Shown here one piece after another: positions 16,408 through 24,666 of a stretch of 64,000 bases of DNA. Below the pieces are notes generated by a model. It did no database searches. It worked only from the letters and a program-made list of their open reading frames with translations, and was not told the DNA's origin. Positions within the stretch are counted from its first letter, which is position 1. Each line of letters begins with the position of its first letter. Source of the DNA: Streptomyces lateritius. Lineage in GTDB: Bacteria; Actinomycetota; Actinomycetes; Streptomycetales; Streptomycetaceae. The stretch covers positions 115,412 through 179,411 of the forward strand of contig NZ_BMTO01000016.1 in assembly GCF_014649715.1 (NCBI RefSeq), read 5' to 3'. A program made the position numbers and the translations under genes.

Positions 16408-17747
16408 GCGTCCACCTTCTTGGTCTCCGTAACTGCGGGGGCGGGCGCGGCGGTGGAGCGCGAGGAGGCGCCGCCGCCGGCTCCGCTGAAGTCGTACGCG
16501 GTCTCGGCGTGCTCGACCTGGTCGATGCCGGAGACCTCGTCGTCCTCGCTGACCCGCATGCCCATCGTCTTGTCGATGATCAGCGCGAGGATCGCGGAGG
16601 CGACAAGAGAGTAGGCGAGGACGGCGAAGACGCCGATGGCCTGCTTGCCGAGCTGCTCGAGGCCACCGCCGTAGAAGAGGCCCTTGGCGTCGGACTGGAC
16701 TCCGCCGGTGGCGAAGAAGCCGACGAGGAGGGATCCGATGACACCACCGACGAGGTGGACGCCGATGACGTCGAGGGAGTCGTCGTAGCCGAACTTGTAC
16801 TTCAGTCCGACGGCCATGGCGCAGACGAGGCCGGCGATGGCGCCGACGGCGATGGCGCCGAGCGGGCTGACGGAGCCGCCGGCCGGGGTGATGGCGACGA
16901 GGCCGGCGACCGCGCCGGAGGCGGCGCCGAGGGTGGTGAAGGAGCCGTGGCGGATCTTCTCGTAGGCGAGCCAGGCGAGCATGGCGGCGGCGGTGGCGAC
17001 CTGGGTGTTGACGAACATCACCGCGCCGACGCCGTCGTCGTTGCCGAGCCAGGAGCCGGCGTTGAAGCCGAACCAGCCGAACCAGAGCAGACCGGCGCCG
17101 AGCATGACCAGCGGGAGGCTGTGCGGGCGCATCGGGTCCTTCTTGAAGCCGACGCGCTTGCCGATGACGAGGATCACGCCGAGGGCCGCGGCACCGGCGT
17201 TGATGTGGACCGCCGTGCCGCCGGCGAAGTCGATGACGCCCATCTCGAAGAGCCAGCCGCCGGAGCCCCAGACCCAGTGGGCGACGGGGAAGTAGACGAC
17301 GGTGACCCACAGGGCGATGAACAGGGCCCAGGCGGTGAACTTGACGCGGTCCGCGAGGGCGCCGCTGATCAGGGCCGGGGTGAGGATCGCGAACATCAGC
17401 TGGAAGACGGCGAAGACGTACACCGGGATGGTGTAGCCGTCCCACAGCTCGGTGACGCCGATGCCACTCAGGCCGACGTAGTCGGAGGACCAGCCGATGA
17501 TCGAGCCGGAGTCGGCGCCGAAGGCGAGGCTGAAGCCGTAGAGCACCCAGAGGATCGTGACGATCCCGAGGCTGATGAAGCTCATCATCAGCATGTTGAG
17601 GGTGGACTTGACGCGGACCATGCCTCCGTAGAAGAAGGCGAGTGCCGGGGTCATCAGCATGACCAGGGCGGAGCAGATGAGCATGAACCCGGTGTTGGCA
17701 GCGGAGAGCTCGGGGGCTGCTGCCAGGGTCGTGATGGCTGGTGCCAT
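16404..17747 (-). CDS. amtB: Ammonium transporter AmtB
   Basis: This 447-residue protein has 11-12 membrane segments and the Amt signatures MTPALAFFYGGMVR, FDFAGGTAVHINAG-type twin-His site one (VIDFAGGTAVHINAGAA) and DVIGVHLVGG for the second His. It conducts ammonia/ammonium inward. The ATG at 17747 follows GAGGAGA. A GlnR-like site lies 155-193 bases upstream, and glnK-glnD follow with overlap or close spacing. A disordered Ser/Ala tail ends the protein. Confidence 0.97.
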   Translation of the reverse strand: MAPAITTLAAAPELSAANTGFMLICSALVMLMTPALAFFYGGMVRVKSTLNMLMMSFISLGIVTILWVLYGFSLAFGADSGSIIGWSSDYVGLSGIGVTELWDGYTIPVYVFAVFQLMFAILTPALISGALADRVKFTAWALFIALWVTVVYFPVAHWVWGSGGWLFEMGVIDFAGGTAVHINAGAAALGVILVIGKRVGFKKDPMRPHSLPLVMLGAGLLWFGWFGFNAGSWLGNDDGVGAVMFVNTQVATAAAMLAWLAYEKIRHGSFTTLGAASGAVAGLVAITPAGGSVSPLGAIAVGAIAGLVCAMAVGLKYKFGYDDSLDVIGVHLVGGVIGSLLVGFFATGGVQSDAKGLFYGGGLEQLGKQAIGVFAVLAYSLVASAILALIIDKTMGMRVSEDDEVSGIDQVEHAETAYDFSGAGGGASSRSTAAPAPAVTETKKVDA

Positions 17748-17825
17748 CGGCGTCTCCTCGTCGTCGGTACGGCCTGTGCGGGGGCGGGGCCGGAGAGCGG
17801 CTTGGCCGTGAGGGGTGGCCGGTTA

Positions 17826-17843
17826 TGCGCCAAAGTTGGCGCA
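17826..17843. promoter_or_regulatory. Perfect 18-bp palindrome in the amtB leader/promoter
   Basis: TGCGCCAA-AG-TTGGCGCA is exactly symmetric. It lies 79-96 bases before amtB and downstream of the GlnR-like site, so it is either an operator near the transcription start or a leader hairpin. I know of no assigned regulator. Confidence 0.6.
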
Positions 17844-17901
17844 GCGCCGTTTCCGTCGATGCCGCACGATGTTTCGCCGCAGTGACGAAGGGGTGGGGCG
17901 T

Positions 17902-17940
17902 GTTACGCGACTGTGAACGGCCGAGTCACGAACGTGTAAC
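17902..17940. promoter_or_regulatory. GlnR-type binding site upstream of amtB
   Basis: The order GTTAC, n6, GTGAAC, n6, GTCAC, n6, GTAAC matches the a-site/b-site layout of Streptomyces GlnR boxes (GTnAC and GAAAC-like half-sites repeating about every 11 bp). GlnR activation of amtB-glnK-glnD under nitrogen limitation is established in S. coelicolor; the exact base assignment here is mine. Confidence 0.78.
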
Positions 17941-18086
17941 GCGCGGGTCGGGTCCCGGACGCGGGCGTGCGGGTCCGTGGGCATGGGCCGGCCGCGGCAG
18001 CCATCCCTGTGGCCTGGCGGCGGGGGAGCCGAGTCGGGCGGTACGGGATGTCTGTCGCGGCCGGGGTTCGGGGGCGCGGCCCGCGC

Positions 18087-19565
18087 TCAGACCGCTTCGG
18101 CGGTCTCGGGCAGCAGGGCGGTGAGCCGGTCGGTGAGCTGGACGACCTCGGCGACGTCGTGGAAGTCGCGGGCCGCCGTGTCGACGGTCTTGCGGAGCCG
18201 GTTGTTGACCCGCTCGGAGCGGACGCGCTTGGCGACGACGAGCGCCTTCTCGACGAGGGCGGCGGACTGCTCGGGTTCGCGCTTGAGGAGGTGCACGGTG
18301 GCCATGCCGACGAGGTTGAGTGCGTACGAACGCTGGTGCTCGGTGTCCTTCTCGAACAGCTGGACGGCCCGCTGCATGACGGGCTCGGCGAGGGAGGCGT
18401 AGGTCGGGGAGCGGCCGGCGACGTAGGCCAGGTCACGGTAGGAGTGGGAGTTCTCACCGTTGAGCTCGGCCTCGGAGAAGAAGCGGATCCAGTCGGGCTC
18501 CGGCTCGCCGTCGAGGCCGACGTCGGCGAAGGTGTCCTCGGCCATCCGGACGGCCCGCTTGCACTTGCTGGGCTGTCCCATGTTGGCGTAGGCGCGTGCC
18601 TCCATCGCATACAGCATGGCCTGGGTGCGCGCGGTGGCGCAGTCGCGGCTGCCGTACTGCGCGAGGTGGATGAGTTCGAGGGCGTCGTCGGGCCGGCCGA
18701 GGTGGATCATCTGGCGGCTCATGGAGGAGAGGATGTACGAGCCGAGCGGCTTGTCGCCCGCCTCCTTGGCGGCGTGCAGGGCGAGGACGAAATACTTCTG
18801 GGCGGTGGGCTGCAGGCCCACGTCGTAGCTCATCCACCCGGCGAGTTCGGCCAGTTCGGCGGCGCAGGTGAAGAGGCGCTGGGCGGTGGCGGCGGGCTGT
18901 GGCTCCTGGAGCAGGTCGGTGACCTCGTGGAGCTGGCCGACGACCGCCTTGCGGCGCAGTCCGCCGCCGCACTGGGCGTCCCACTGCCGGAACATCGCGG
19001 TGGTGGATTCGAGGAGGTCCAGTTCGCCCGGGGAGAGGCGGCCGGGGCGCCGGGTGTCGAGAGCCGGTTCGGGGCGGCCGGGTTCGCCGGCCGGGGCGGG
19101 CACGAGCCAGCGCTGCATGGGCTCGATGAGGGCGGGGCCGGCGGCGAGCGACAGGGCGGAGCCGAGGAAGCCGCGGCGGGCGAGCATGAGGTCGCTGCGG
19201 GAGAACTCGCTGAGCAGGGCGACGGTCTGGGGGCCGGCCCAGGGCAGGTCGACTCCCGAGACGGAGGGCGCCTGGTGGGCGGCGCGCAGGCCGAGGTCCT
19301 CGATGGCGACGACCGATCCGAACCGTTCGGAGAACAGTTCGGAGAGGATTCTGGGGATGGGCTCGCGGGGCTGTTCGCCGTCCAGCCAGCGCCGGACGCG
19401 GGAGGTGTCGGTGCTGATGTGGTGCGCGCCCATCTGGCGGGCCCTGCGGTTCACCTGGCGCGCCAGCTCGCCCTTCGACCAGCCGCTGCGCACGAACCAC
19501 GAGCTCAGCTGCTCGTTGGGGCGCTTGCCGGCAGTCGTACCGTCCGCGCCGCCGTTGCCGCCCAC
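18087..19565 (-). CDS. nsdA: NsdA-like negative regulator of sporulation and antibiotic production
   Basis: This protein of about 492 residues begins GGNGGADGTTAGKRPNEQL and has an N-terminal DNA-binding-like region (SGWSKGELARQVNRRARQMG and RVRRWLDGEQPREPIP), then a TPR-like helical array (LHEVTDLLQEPQPAATAQRL, LQPTAQKYFVLALHAAKEAG, ARAYANMGQPSKCKRAV). The family and its position beside amtB match S. coelicolor nsdA, whose loss raises antibiotic output and sporulation. The GTG at 19565 is preceded by GGGGGCG; an upstream GTG at 19583 is possible. Confidence 0.88.
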   Translation of the reverse strand: MGGNGGADGTTAGKRPNEQLSSWFVRSGWSKGELARQVNRRARQMGAHHISTDTSRVRRWLDGEQPREPIPRILSELFSERFGSVVAIEDLGLRAAHQAPSVSGVDLPWAGPQTVALLSEFSRSDLMLARRGFLGSALSLAAGPALIEPMQRWLVPAPAGEPGRPEPALDTRRPGRLSPGELDLLESTTAMFRQWDAQCGGGLRRKAVVGQLHEVTDLLQEPQPAATAQRLFTCAAELAELAGWMSYDVGLQPTAQKYFVLALHAAKEAGDKPLGSYILSSMSRQMIHLGRPDDALELIHLAQYGSRDCATARTQAMLYAMEARAYANMGQPSKCKRAVRMAEDTFADVGLDGEPEPDWIRFFSEAELNGENSHSYRDLAYVAGRSPTYASLAEPVMQRAVQLFEKDTEHQRSYALNLVGMATVHLLKREPEQSAALVEKALVVAKRVRSERVNNRLRKTVDTAARDFHDVAEVVQLTDRLTALLPETAEAV

Positions 19566-19983
19566 TGGAACGCCCCCATCCACATCAATGCCTTCGCCGC
19601 GTGAACCTCTAACAGAATGCCGTGTCTCGCGGCCTCCGTCCGGAGGTTGCACTCCCTCGAACTGGAAAGCGGGTTGCCTCCGGCATACCCACGCGCGCAA
19701 TGCGGTCCCCGGTTCGTGCACCGAAAGTAATCCTACGATCACTGGTCCCGCGAGGCTGTTTCAAGAATCGCCACCATTCGCCACCCCTTCGAATGAACTC
19801 GCCTGCCGCCGAACACGATTCACTTGACATGCGACGAACCAGGGTCGGCGGAGTGTTGCGCGCCGAGGCGCGCGCGACGGGCCGCACCACCGTGCCCACC
19901 ACCGCACACCGCCCTGGGCCACGGAGTGTGACGATCGAGCTCCGATTCGTAACCACCGGCGCGTTCGACCCGTTGGAGGGGGC
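19566..19983. other. 418-bp divergent region between nsdA and the prim-pol gene
   Basis: It is less GC-rich than its flanks and has no convincing gene. Seen in it are a short hairpin CCTCC-gtcc-GGAGG near 19640, paired CGCCACC copies near 19768-19783, and a TTGACA hexamer near 19823 without a matching minus-ten box. Promoters for both flanking genes should be here. Confidence 0.5.
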
Positions 19984-20652
19984 ATGGGCTTCACGATCGG
20001 CGGCATTCGTGAGATGCGGTCCGGCTCGCGCCGCCGCGTCCGCACCACGGAGTGCACAGCGGTGGCCGAGTACACAGGGCTGTGGGGCTGGGACGTGGTC
20101 CCGGGAGCGCGGGCCGCCTCCGGCCAGTGCTCCTGCGGCGATCGCGGCTGTACTGCTCCGGGTGCGCATCCGCTCTCGTTCGCCGAGGCGGTCCCGGCGG
20201 GCGCGGGCCTGGACGACGCGACGAAGACGTGGTCGCGGTATCCGGGGGCGGCTTTGATGCTCCCGGTCGGCCGCGCCTTCGACGTGATCGAGGTCGCCGA
20301 GCCGGTGGGGCGCCTGGCGCTGGTCCGCTTGGAGCGGATGGGGCTTCCGCTGGGTCCGGTCTGTGTGACGCCGACGGAGCGGGCGCGGTTCTTCGTGGCG
20401 CCGGGCGCGGCGGCGGAGCTGCCCCAGCTGTTGTACCGGATGGGCTGGGACGACGCCGACCTGGATCTGCGGGCGCTGGGCGCCGGCACGTACGTCACGG
20501 CCCCGCCGTCGGACCTGGGCGGTCTCGGCCCCGTGCGCTGGCTGCGCCCTCCGACCCTGGACACGGCGGGCTCCCCGCCCCAGGCCCGCCTGCTGCTCGG
20601 CACCCTGGCCTACATCTGCCACCGCAGCCACACCTGTCGCCGGTCTTCCTGA
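19984..20652 (+). CDS. Bifunctional DNA primase/polymerase N-terminal domain protein
   Basis: This 222-residue protein resembles the prim-pol N-terminal domain family of actinobacteria: a start region EYTGLWGWDVVPG, a Cys cluster CSCGDRGCTAPGAHP, and FDVIEVAEPVGRLALVRLER, where the active-site acidic pair would normally read D-V-D (here V-I-E-V). It stands alone without a helicase or plasmid partner, and the catalytic acid pattern looks weak, so it may not polymerise. The ATG follows GGAGGGGGC. It is divergent from nsdA. Confidence 0.7.
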   Translation: MGFTIGGIREMRSGSRRRVRTTECTAVAEYTGLWGWDVVPGARAASGQCSCGDRGCTAPGAHPLSFAEAVPAGAGLDDATKTWSRYPGAALMLPVGRAFDVIEVAEPVGRLALVRLERMGLPLGPVCVTPTERARFFVAPGAAAELPQLLYRMGWDDADLDLRALGAGTYVTAPPSDLGGLGPVRWLRPPTLDTAGSPPQARLLLGTLAYICHRSHTCRRSS

Positions 20653-20658
20653 GCAACG

Positions 20659-20696
20659 CTTCGGGCCCCGCGCGCTGTCGCGTGCGGGGCCCGAAG
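20659..20696. terminator. Perfect 13-bp stem, bidirectional terminator
   Basis: Arms 20659-20671 and 20684-20696 (CTTCGGGCCCCGC and its complement) pair exactly. The hairpin lies between the converging prim-pol gene and ftsY and can serve both. Confidence 0.85.
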
Positions 20697-20732
20697 GAGT
20701 CCGGGGCAAGGGGCCGTGGCCCCCGGCCGGGG

Positions 20733-21959
20733 TCAGTCGCCGATCAGGGCGTCGACGAAGGCGGCCGGCTCGAAAGGCGCCAGGTCGTCCGGGCCCTCCC
20801 CCAGGCCGATCAGCTTGACCGGAACGCCCAGCTCGCGCTGGACCGCGATCACGATGCCGCCCTTGGCCGTGCCGTCGAGCTTGGTCAGGACGATGCCGGT
20901 GATGTCGACGACCTCGGCGAAGACGCGGGCCTGGACCAGGCCGTTCTGACCGGTGGTGGCGTCGAGGACGAGCAGGACCTCGTCCAGCGGGCCGTGCTTC
21001 TCGACGACGCGCTTGACCTTGCCGAGCTCGTCCATGAGGCCGGTCTTGGTGTGCAGGCGGCCCGCGGTGTCGATGAGGACGACGTCGGCGCCCTCCGCGA
21101 TGCCCTCCTTGACGGCGTCGAAGGCGATCGACGCCGGGTCGCCGCCCTCGGGGCCTCGGACGGTCCGGGCACCGACCCGCTCGCCCCAGGTCTGGAGCTG
21201 GTCGGCGGCGGCGGCGCGGAAGGTGTCGGCGGCGCCGAGGACGACCGAGCGGCCGTCGGCGACCAGGACCCGGGCCAGCTTGCCGGTGGTGGTGGTCTTG
21301 CCGGTGCCGTTGACGCCGACGACCATGACGACGCCGGGGGTGCCCGGGTCGCTCTCGGTCTTCACCGAGCGGTCGAAGTCGGTGCCGAGGAGCGCGATGA
21401 GCTCCTCGCGGAGCAGGCTCTTCAGCTCCTCGGGGGTGCGGGTGCCGAGCACGCGTACCCGCTCGCGCAGCCGGTCGACGAGCTCCTGCGTGGGGGCGAC
21501 GCCGACGTCGGCGGTGAGGAGCGTCTCCTCGATCTCCTCCCAGGTGTCCTCGTCGAGGTGCTCGCGGGACAGCAGGGTCAGCAGACCCTTGCCCAGCGAG
21601 TTCTGGGAGCGGGCGAGCCGGGCCCGGAGCCGTACGAGACGGCCCGCTGTCGGCTCGGGAATCTCGATCTCGGGCGCGGGGGGCGCGGCGACGACGGGGT
21701 CCTCGACCGCGACCGGCGTCTCGACGGCCTCTTCGGCCGTCGGGAGGTCGACCTCTTCGATGGTCCGGCGTGGTTCGTCCCGCGGTGTCTCCGCCTCGTC
21801 GCCGACGTGCGGTTCGGCGGGCGGAGCGGTGATGGTCGGCGGGGTGGACGGTGCCTCGGCCGGCGGCAGCCGCTTCTTCTTGCGGCCGCTGACGACGAGG
21901 CCGGTGACAACGCCGACCGCGAGCAGAGCGATGACTACGGCAAGGATGAGGAATTCCAT
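20733..21959 (-). CDS. ftsY: Signal recognition particle receptor FtsY
   Basis: This 408-residue receptor has an N-terminal membrane segment (EFLILAVVIALLAVGVVTGL), an acidic Pro-rich linker of about 90 residues, and the NG domain with GVNGTGKTTTTGKLA, DTFRAAAADQL, DTAGRLHTK and TKLDGTAKGG. Together with Ffh it targets membrane proteins. The ATG at 21959 is chosen as the residue before the membrane segment; the open frame extends another 45 residues of noncoding character. GGGTGG precedes it. Confidence 0.96.
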   Translation of the reverse strand: MEFLILAVVIALLAVGVVTGLVVSGRKKKRLPPAEAPSTPPTITAPPAEPHVGDEAETPRDEPRRTIEEVDLPTAEEAVETPVAVEDPVVAAPPAPEIEIPEPTAGRLVRLRARLARSQNSLGKGLLTLLSREHLDEDTWEEIEETLLTADVGVAPTQELVDRLRERVRVLGTRTPEELKSLLREELIALLGTDFDRSVKTESDPGTPGVVMVVGVNGTGKTTTTGKLARVLVADGRSVVLGAADTFRAAAADQLQTWGERVGARTVRGPEGGDPASIAFDAVKEGIAEGADVVLIDTAGRLHTKTGLMDELGKVKRVVEKHGPLDEVLLVLDATTGQNGLVQARVFAEVVDITGIVLTKLDGTAKGGIVIAVQRELGVPVKLIGLGEGPDDLAPFEPAAFVDALIGD

Positions 21960-22115
21960 GGTCCACCCAGTATGCGCGACGTCGTACGCGCCGATCGGGC
22001 GCTCCGGGCGTCTTCCGGGGGTGTGTCCGTCCCGGGCGCGGACCGCAGCCCGACTCGCCTTCGGGCCGAAATGTACGATGTGGGCATTCCCCACACCTCT
22101 GCCCGGAGCTCACCC

Positions 22116-23579
22116 ATGTCTCATGCCTCCGACCCCGAGGGCGCGATGTCCGAAAGCGCCGTCGAGACCCGTGGCCTCGAACCCGTCCCCGACGCCGAGC
22201 GCACCGGGCACGTACGCGAGCTGTTCCCGACCTGGGTCGCGGCCAACATCAGTGTGCTCCTTCTCACGATGGGCGCCGGACTGATCGTCTTCAACGGCCT
22301 GAACTTCTGGCAGGTCCTGGTGGTCGCGACGGCCGCGCCGGTCCTGTCGTACGGGATCGTCGGCCTGATATCCATCGCCGGGAAGCGCGGCGGTTCGCCG
22401 GGCATGGCGCTGTCGCGGGCCGTGTTCGGACAGCGCGGAAACCTTTTGCCCGGCTCGCTGATCTGGGTGGCGCGCTGGGGGTGGGAGACCATCAACGCGG
22501 TCACCGGCGCCTATGCCGTGCTGACCGTCCTCGACCTGCTCTTCGGCGTCGAGTCGAACACCGCGCTGATCGTCGTCACGCTGCTGCTCTTCGTCGCCTG
22601 CACCTTCCTCGTCTCCGGGCTCGGCATCAACGCGCTACGGGTCTGCAGCAAGTGGTCGACGTACCTCTTCGGCGCCTTCTCCGTCCTCGTGCTGGTCCAC
22701 CTGATCGCGAACACGGACTGGTCGGCGGTCTTCGACAAGCCGGCCGGTTCGACGGCGATGATGATCGCGGGCATCGGCACCATCGCGGCGGGCGGCATCA
22801 GCTGGGTCCCCTCGGGCCCCGACTTCACCCGCTACCTCCCCCGTACCGCCTCCTCCACGGCGATGGTCGGCTCCACGATCGGCGGCGCGGGGATCGTCGT
22901 GCTGCCGATGGTGCTGATGGGCGCGGTCATGGCGGTGGCGACGCCCGGTCTGGCCTCGGCGCAGGACCCGGTGTCCTTCATCGGTGAGCTGCTGCCGGCC
23001 TGGATCTCCGTCCCGTACCTGCTCATCGCGCTGATCGGCATGCTGCTGATCAACTCGATGTCGATGTACTCGGCCGGGTTCACCGCGCAGACGCTCGGCA
23101 TCAAGGTGTCGCGGGCGGCGGCGGTGAGCGTGAACGCCGCGATCAGCCTGGTCTTCGGCTTCCTGCTGATGGTGGTGGCGACCAGCTTCATCGGCTCGTT
23201 CATCTCCTTCCTGACGCTGCTCGCGGTGGCCTTCTCGGCGTGGATCGGCGTCTTCGGCGTCGACATGCTGCGCCGCCGGTCGTACGACGGGGTGGCGCTG
23301 ATGGACACCACGCGGACGAGCGCCTACTGGTACCGGGGCGGTTTCGCCTGGCAGGCGATGACGGCCTGGGCCGTGGCGCTGGTCGGGGGTCTGCTGTTCA
23401 CCAAGGTCGACTGGTTCTCCGGTCCGCTGGCCTCCTCCTGGATCGGTGAGAACGGACTCGGCTGGGCGGCGACGATCGTGGTGGCGGCGGTGCTGTACGC
23501 CGTGCTGCCGCGGAACGCGGCGCGGGCGCCGGCCCGGTCCGTCGAGGACCGCGAGACCGTCTCGGCCGTTTCCATCTGA
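22116..23579 (+). CDS. NCS1-family cytosine/purine permease-like transporter
   Basis: This 487-residue protein has about 12 hydrophobic segments and NCS1 signatures, including GSPGMALSRAVFGQRGNLLPG in the early region and a TRYLPR motif (SGPDFTRYLPRTASS). It most resembles CodB-type cytosine or related nucleobase permeases, but the substrate cannot be set from sequence. The ATG at 22116 follows GGAG by seven bases; an internal ATG at 22146 is an alternative. It diverges from ftsY across a gap of about 150 bases. Confidence 0.85.
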   Translation: MSHASDPEGAMSESAVETRGLEPVPDAERTGHVRELFPTWVAANISVLLLTMGAGLIVFNGLNFWQVLVVATAAPVLSYGIVGLISIAGKRGGSPGMALSRAVFGQRGNLLPGSLIWVARWGWETINAVTGAYAVLTVLDLLFGVESNTALIVVTLLLFVACTFLVSGLGINALRVCSKWSTYLFGAFSVLVLVHLIANTDWSAVFDKPAGSTAMMIAGIGTIAAGGISWVPSGPDFTRYLPRTASSTAMVGSTIGGAGIVVLPMVLMGAVMAVATPGLASAQDPVSFIGELLPAWISVPYLLIALIGMLLINSMSMYSAGFTAQTLGIKVSRAAAVSVNAAISLVFGFLLMVVATSFIGSFISFLTLLAVAFSAWIGVFGVDMLRRRSYDGVALMDTTRTSAYWYRGGFAWQAMTAWAVALVGGLLFTKVDWFSGPLASSWIGENGLGWAATIVVAAVLYAVLPRNAARAPARSVEDRETVSAVSI

Positions 23580-23645
23580 CGCAACGTCAGATAACGTCCC
23601 CCTTCGTCGGTCTCAGGCCCGCCCGCCCGCGGAGGGGGACTTCCC

Positions 23646-24617
23646 ATGCCCTTCACAGTCGTACGGTTCAATCTCATCGATCCCCGCGCCACCCCCGATT
23701 CCCTGTCGGAGCGCTACCGCGCCGCCCTCGCCATGGCCGCCTACGCCGACGAGCACGGGATCGACACGGTCCAGACCGAGGAGCACCACGGGGCCGTGAA
23801 CAACTGGCTCCCCTCCCCCTTCGCCTTCGCGGGCGCGGTCTTCGGCGCGACGAAGAGGATCGCCGTGACCGTCTCCGCGATCATCGGACCGCTGCACGAC
23901 CCGCTGCGGCTCGCCGAGGAGATCGCGGTCCTCGACCTGCTGAGCGGGGGCCGTCTGGTGACGGTGGCGGGGATCGGCTACCGGCCGGAGGAGTACGAGG
24001 AGCGCGGGGTCGACTGGGGCCGGCGCGGCCGGCTGCAGGACGTCCTCCTGGAGACGCTGCTGACGGCTTGGTCCGGCGAGCCCTTCACGTATCAGGGCCG
24101 TACGGTACGGGTCACTCCGCGGCCCTTCACACAGCCGCATCCGCTCCTGCTCGTGGGCGGGTCCTCGAAGGCGGCGGCGCGGCGGGCGGCCCGGCTGGGT
24201 CTGCCGTTCTTCCCGAGCGCGCACCTGCCGGAGCTGGAGACGTACTACCGGGAGCGGTGCGCGCAGTACGGCACCGAGGGCTGGACGATGATGCCGGCGA
24301 AGGAGACACCGCTGCTGCACCTCTCGGAGGATCCGGACCGGTCCTGGGAGCTGTACGGGGAGCACTTCCTGCACGAGGCGCGGACGTACGCCTCCTGGCA
24401 GTCGAAGGACATCCGCTCGGCGGTGCGCTCGACCGCGACGACGGTGGCGGAACTGCGCGCCGAGGGGGTGTACCGGATCGTCACGCCGCGGGAGTGTCTC
24501 GCGCTCGGCCTGGAGAGTCTGGTGCTGCATCCGCTCTGCGGCGGGATGCCGGTGGAGGAGGCCTGGCGCGGTCTGCGGCTGTTCGGGGAAGACGTACTGC
24601 CCCGGCTCGGGGCGTAG
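23646..24617 (+). CDS. LLM-class flavin-dependent oxidoreductase (luciferase-like)
   Basis: This 323-residue TIM-barrel protein carries family marks EEHHGAVNNWLPSPF, DPLRLAEEIAVLDLLSGGR and PLLLVGGSSKAAARRAARLG. Members use FMN or F420; the presence of cofC in the window shows F420 is made by this organism, but the cofactor here is undecided. GGAGGGGG precedes the ATG. It follows the permease by 66 bases and may be cotranscribed. Confidence 0.88.
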   Translation: MPFTVVRFNLIDPRATPDSLSERYRAALAMAAYADEHGIDTVQTEEHHGAVNNWLPSPFAFAGAVFGATKRIAVTVSAIIGPLHDPLRLAEEIAVLDLLSGGRLVTVAGIGYRPEEYEERGVDWGRRGRLQDVLLETLLTAWSGEPFTYQGRTVRVTPRPFTQPHPLLLVGGSSKAAARRAARLGLPFFPSAHLPELETYYRERCAQYGTEGWTMMPAKETPLLHLSEDPDRSWELYGEHFLHEARTYASWQSKDIRSAVRSTATTVAELRAEGVYRIVTPRECLALGLESLVLHPLCGGMPVEEAWRGLRLFGEDVLPRLGA

Positions 24618-24633
24618 GTGCCTGAGCCGGGGC
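24599..24633 (+). terminator. Terminator overlapping the end of the luciferase-like gene
   Basis: GCCCCGGCTC at 24599-24608 pairs with GAGCCGGGGC at 24624-24633. The TAG stop codon at 24615-24617 falls in the loop, so terminating ribosomes would cover the structure. Confidence 0.65.
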
Positions 24634-24666
24634 AGTTCTCGTGGTCGAGGAGAGGGGCAGCGGGGA

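Larger units (their letters stand above)
17748..18086. promoter_or_regulatory. amtB: amtB upstream region (339 bp)
   Basis: This gap between nsdA and amtB (both minus) holds the GlnR-like site at 17902-17940 and an 18-bp palindrome at 17826-17843. I see no gene. No clear terminator for nsdA was found, so read-through into amtB is possible. Confidence 0.6.
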
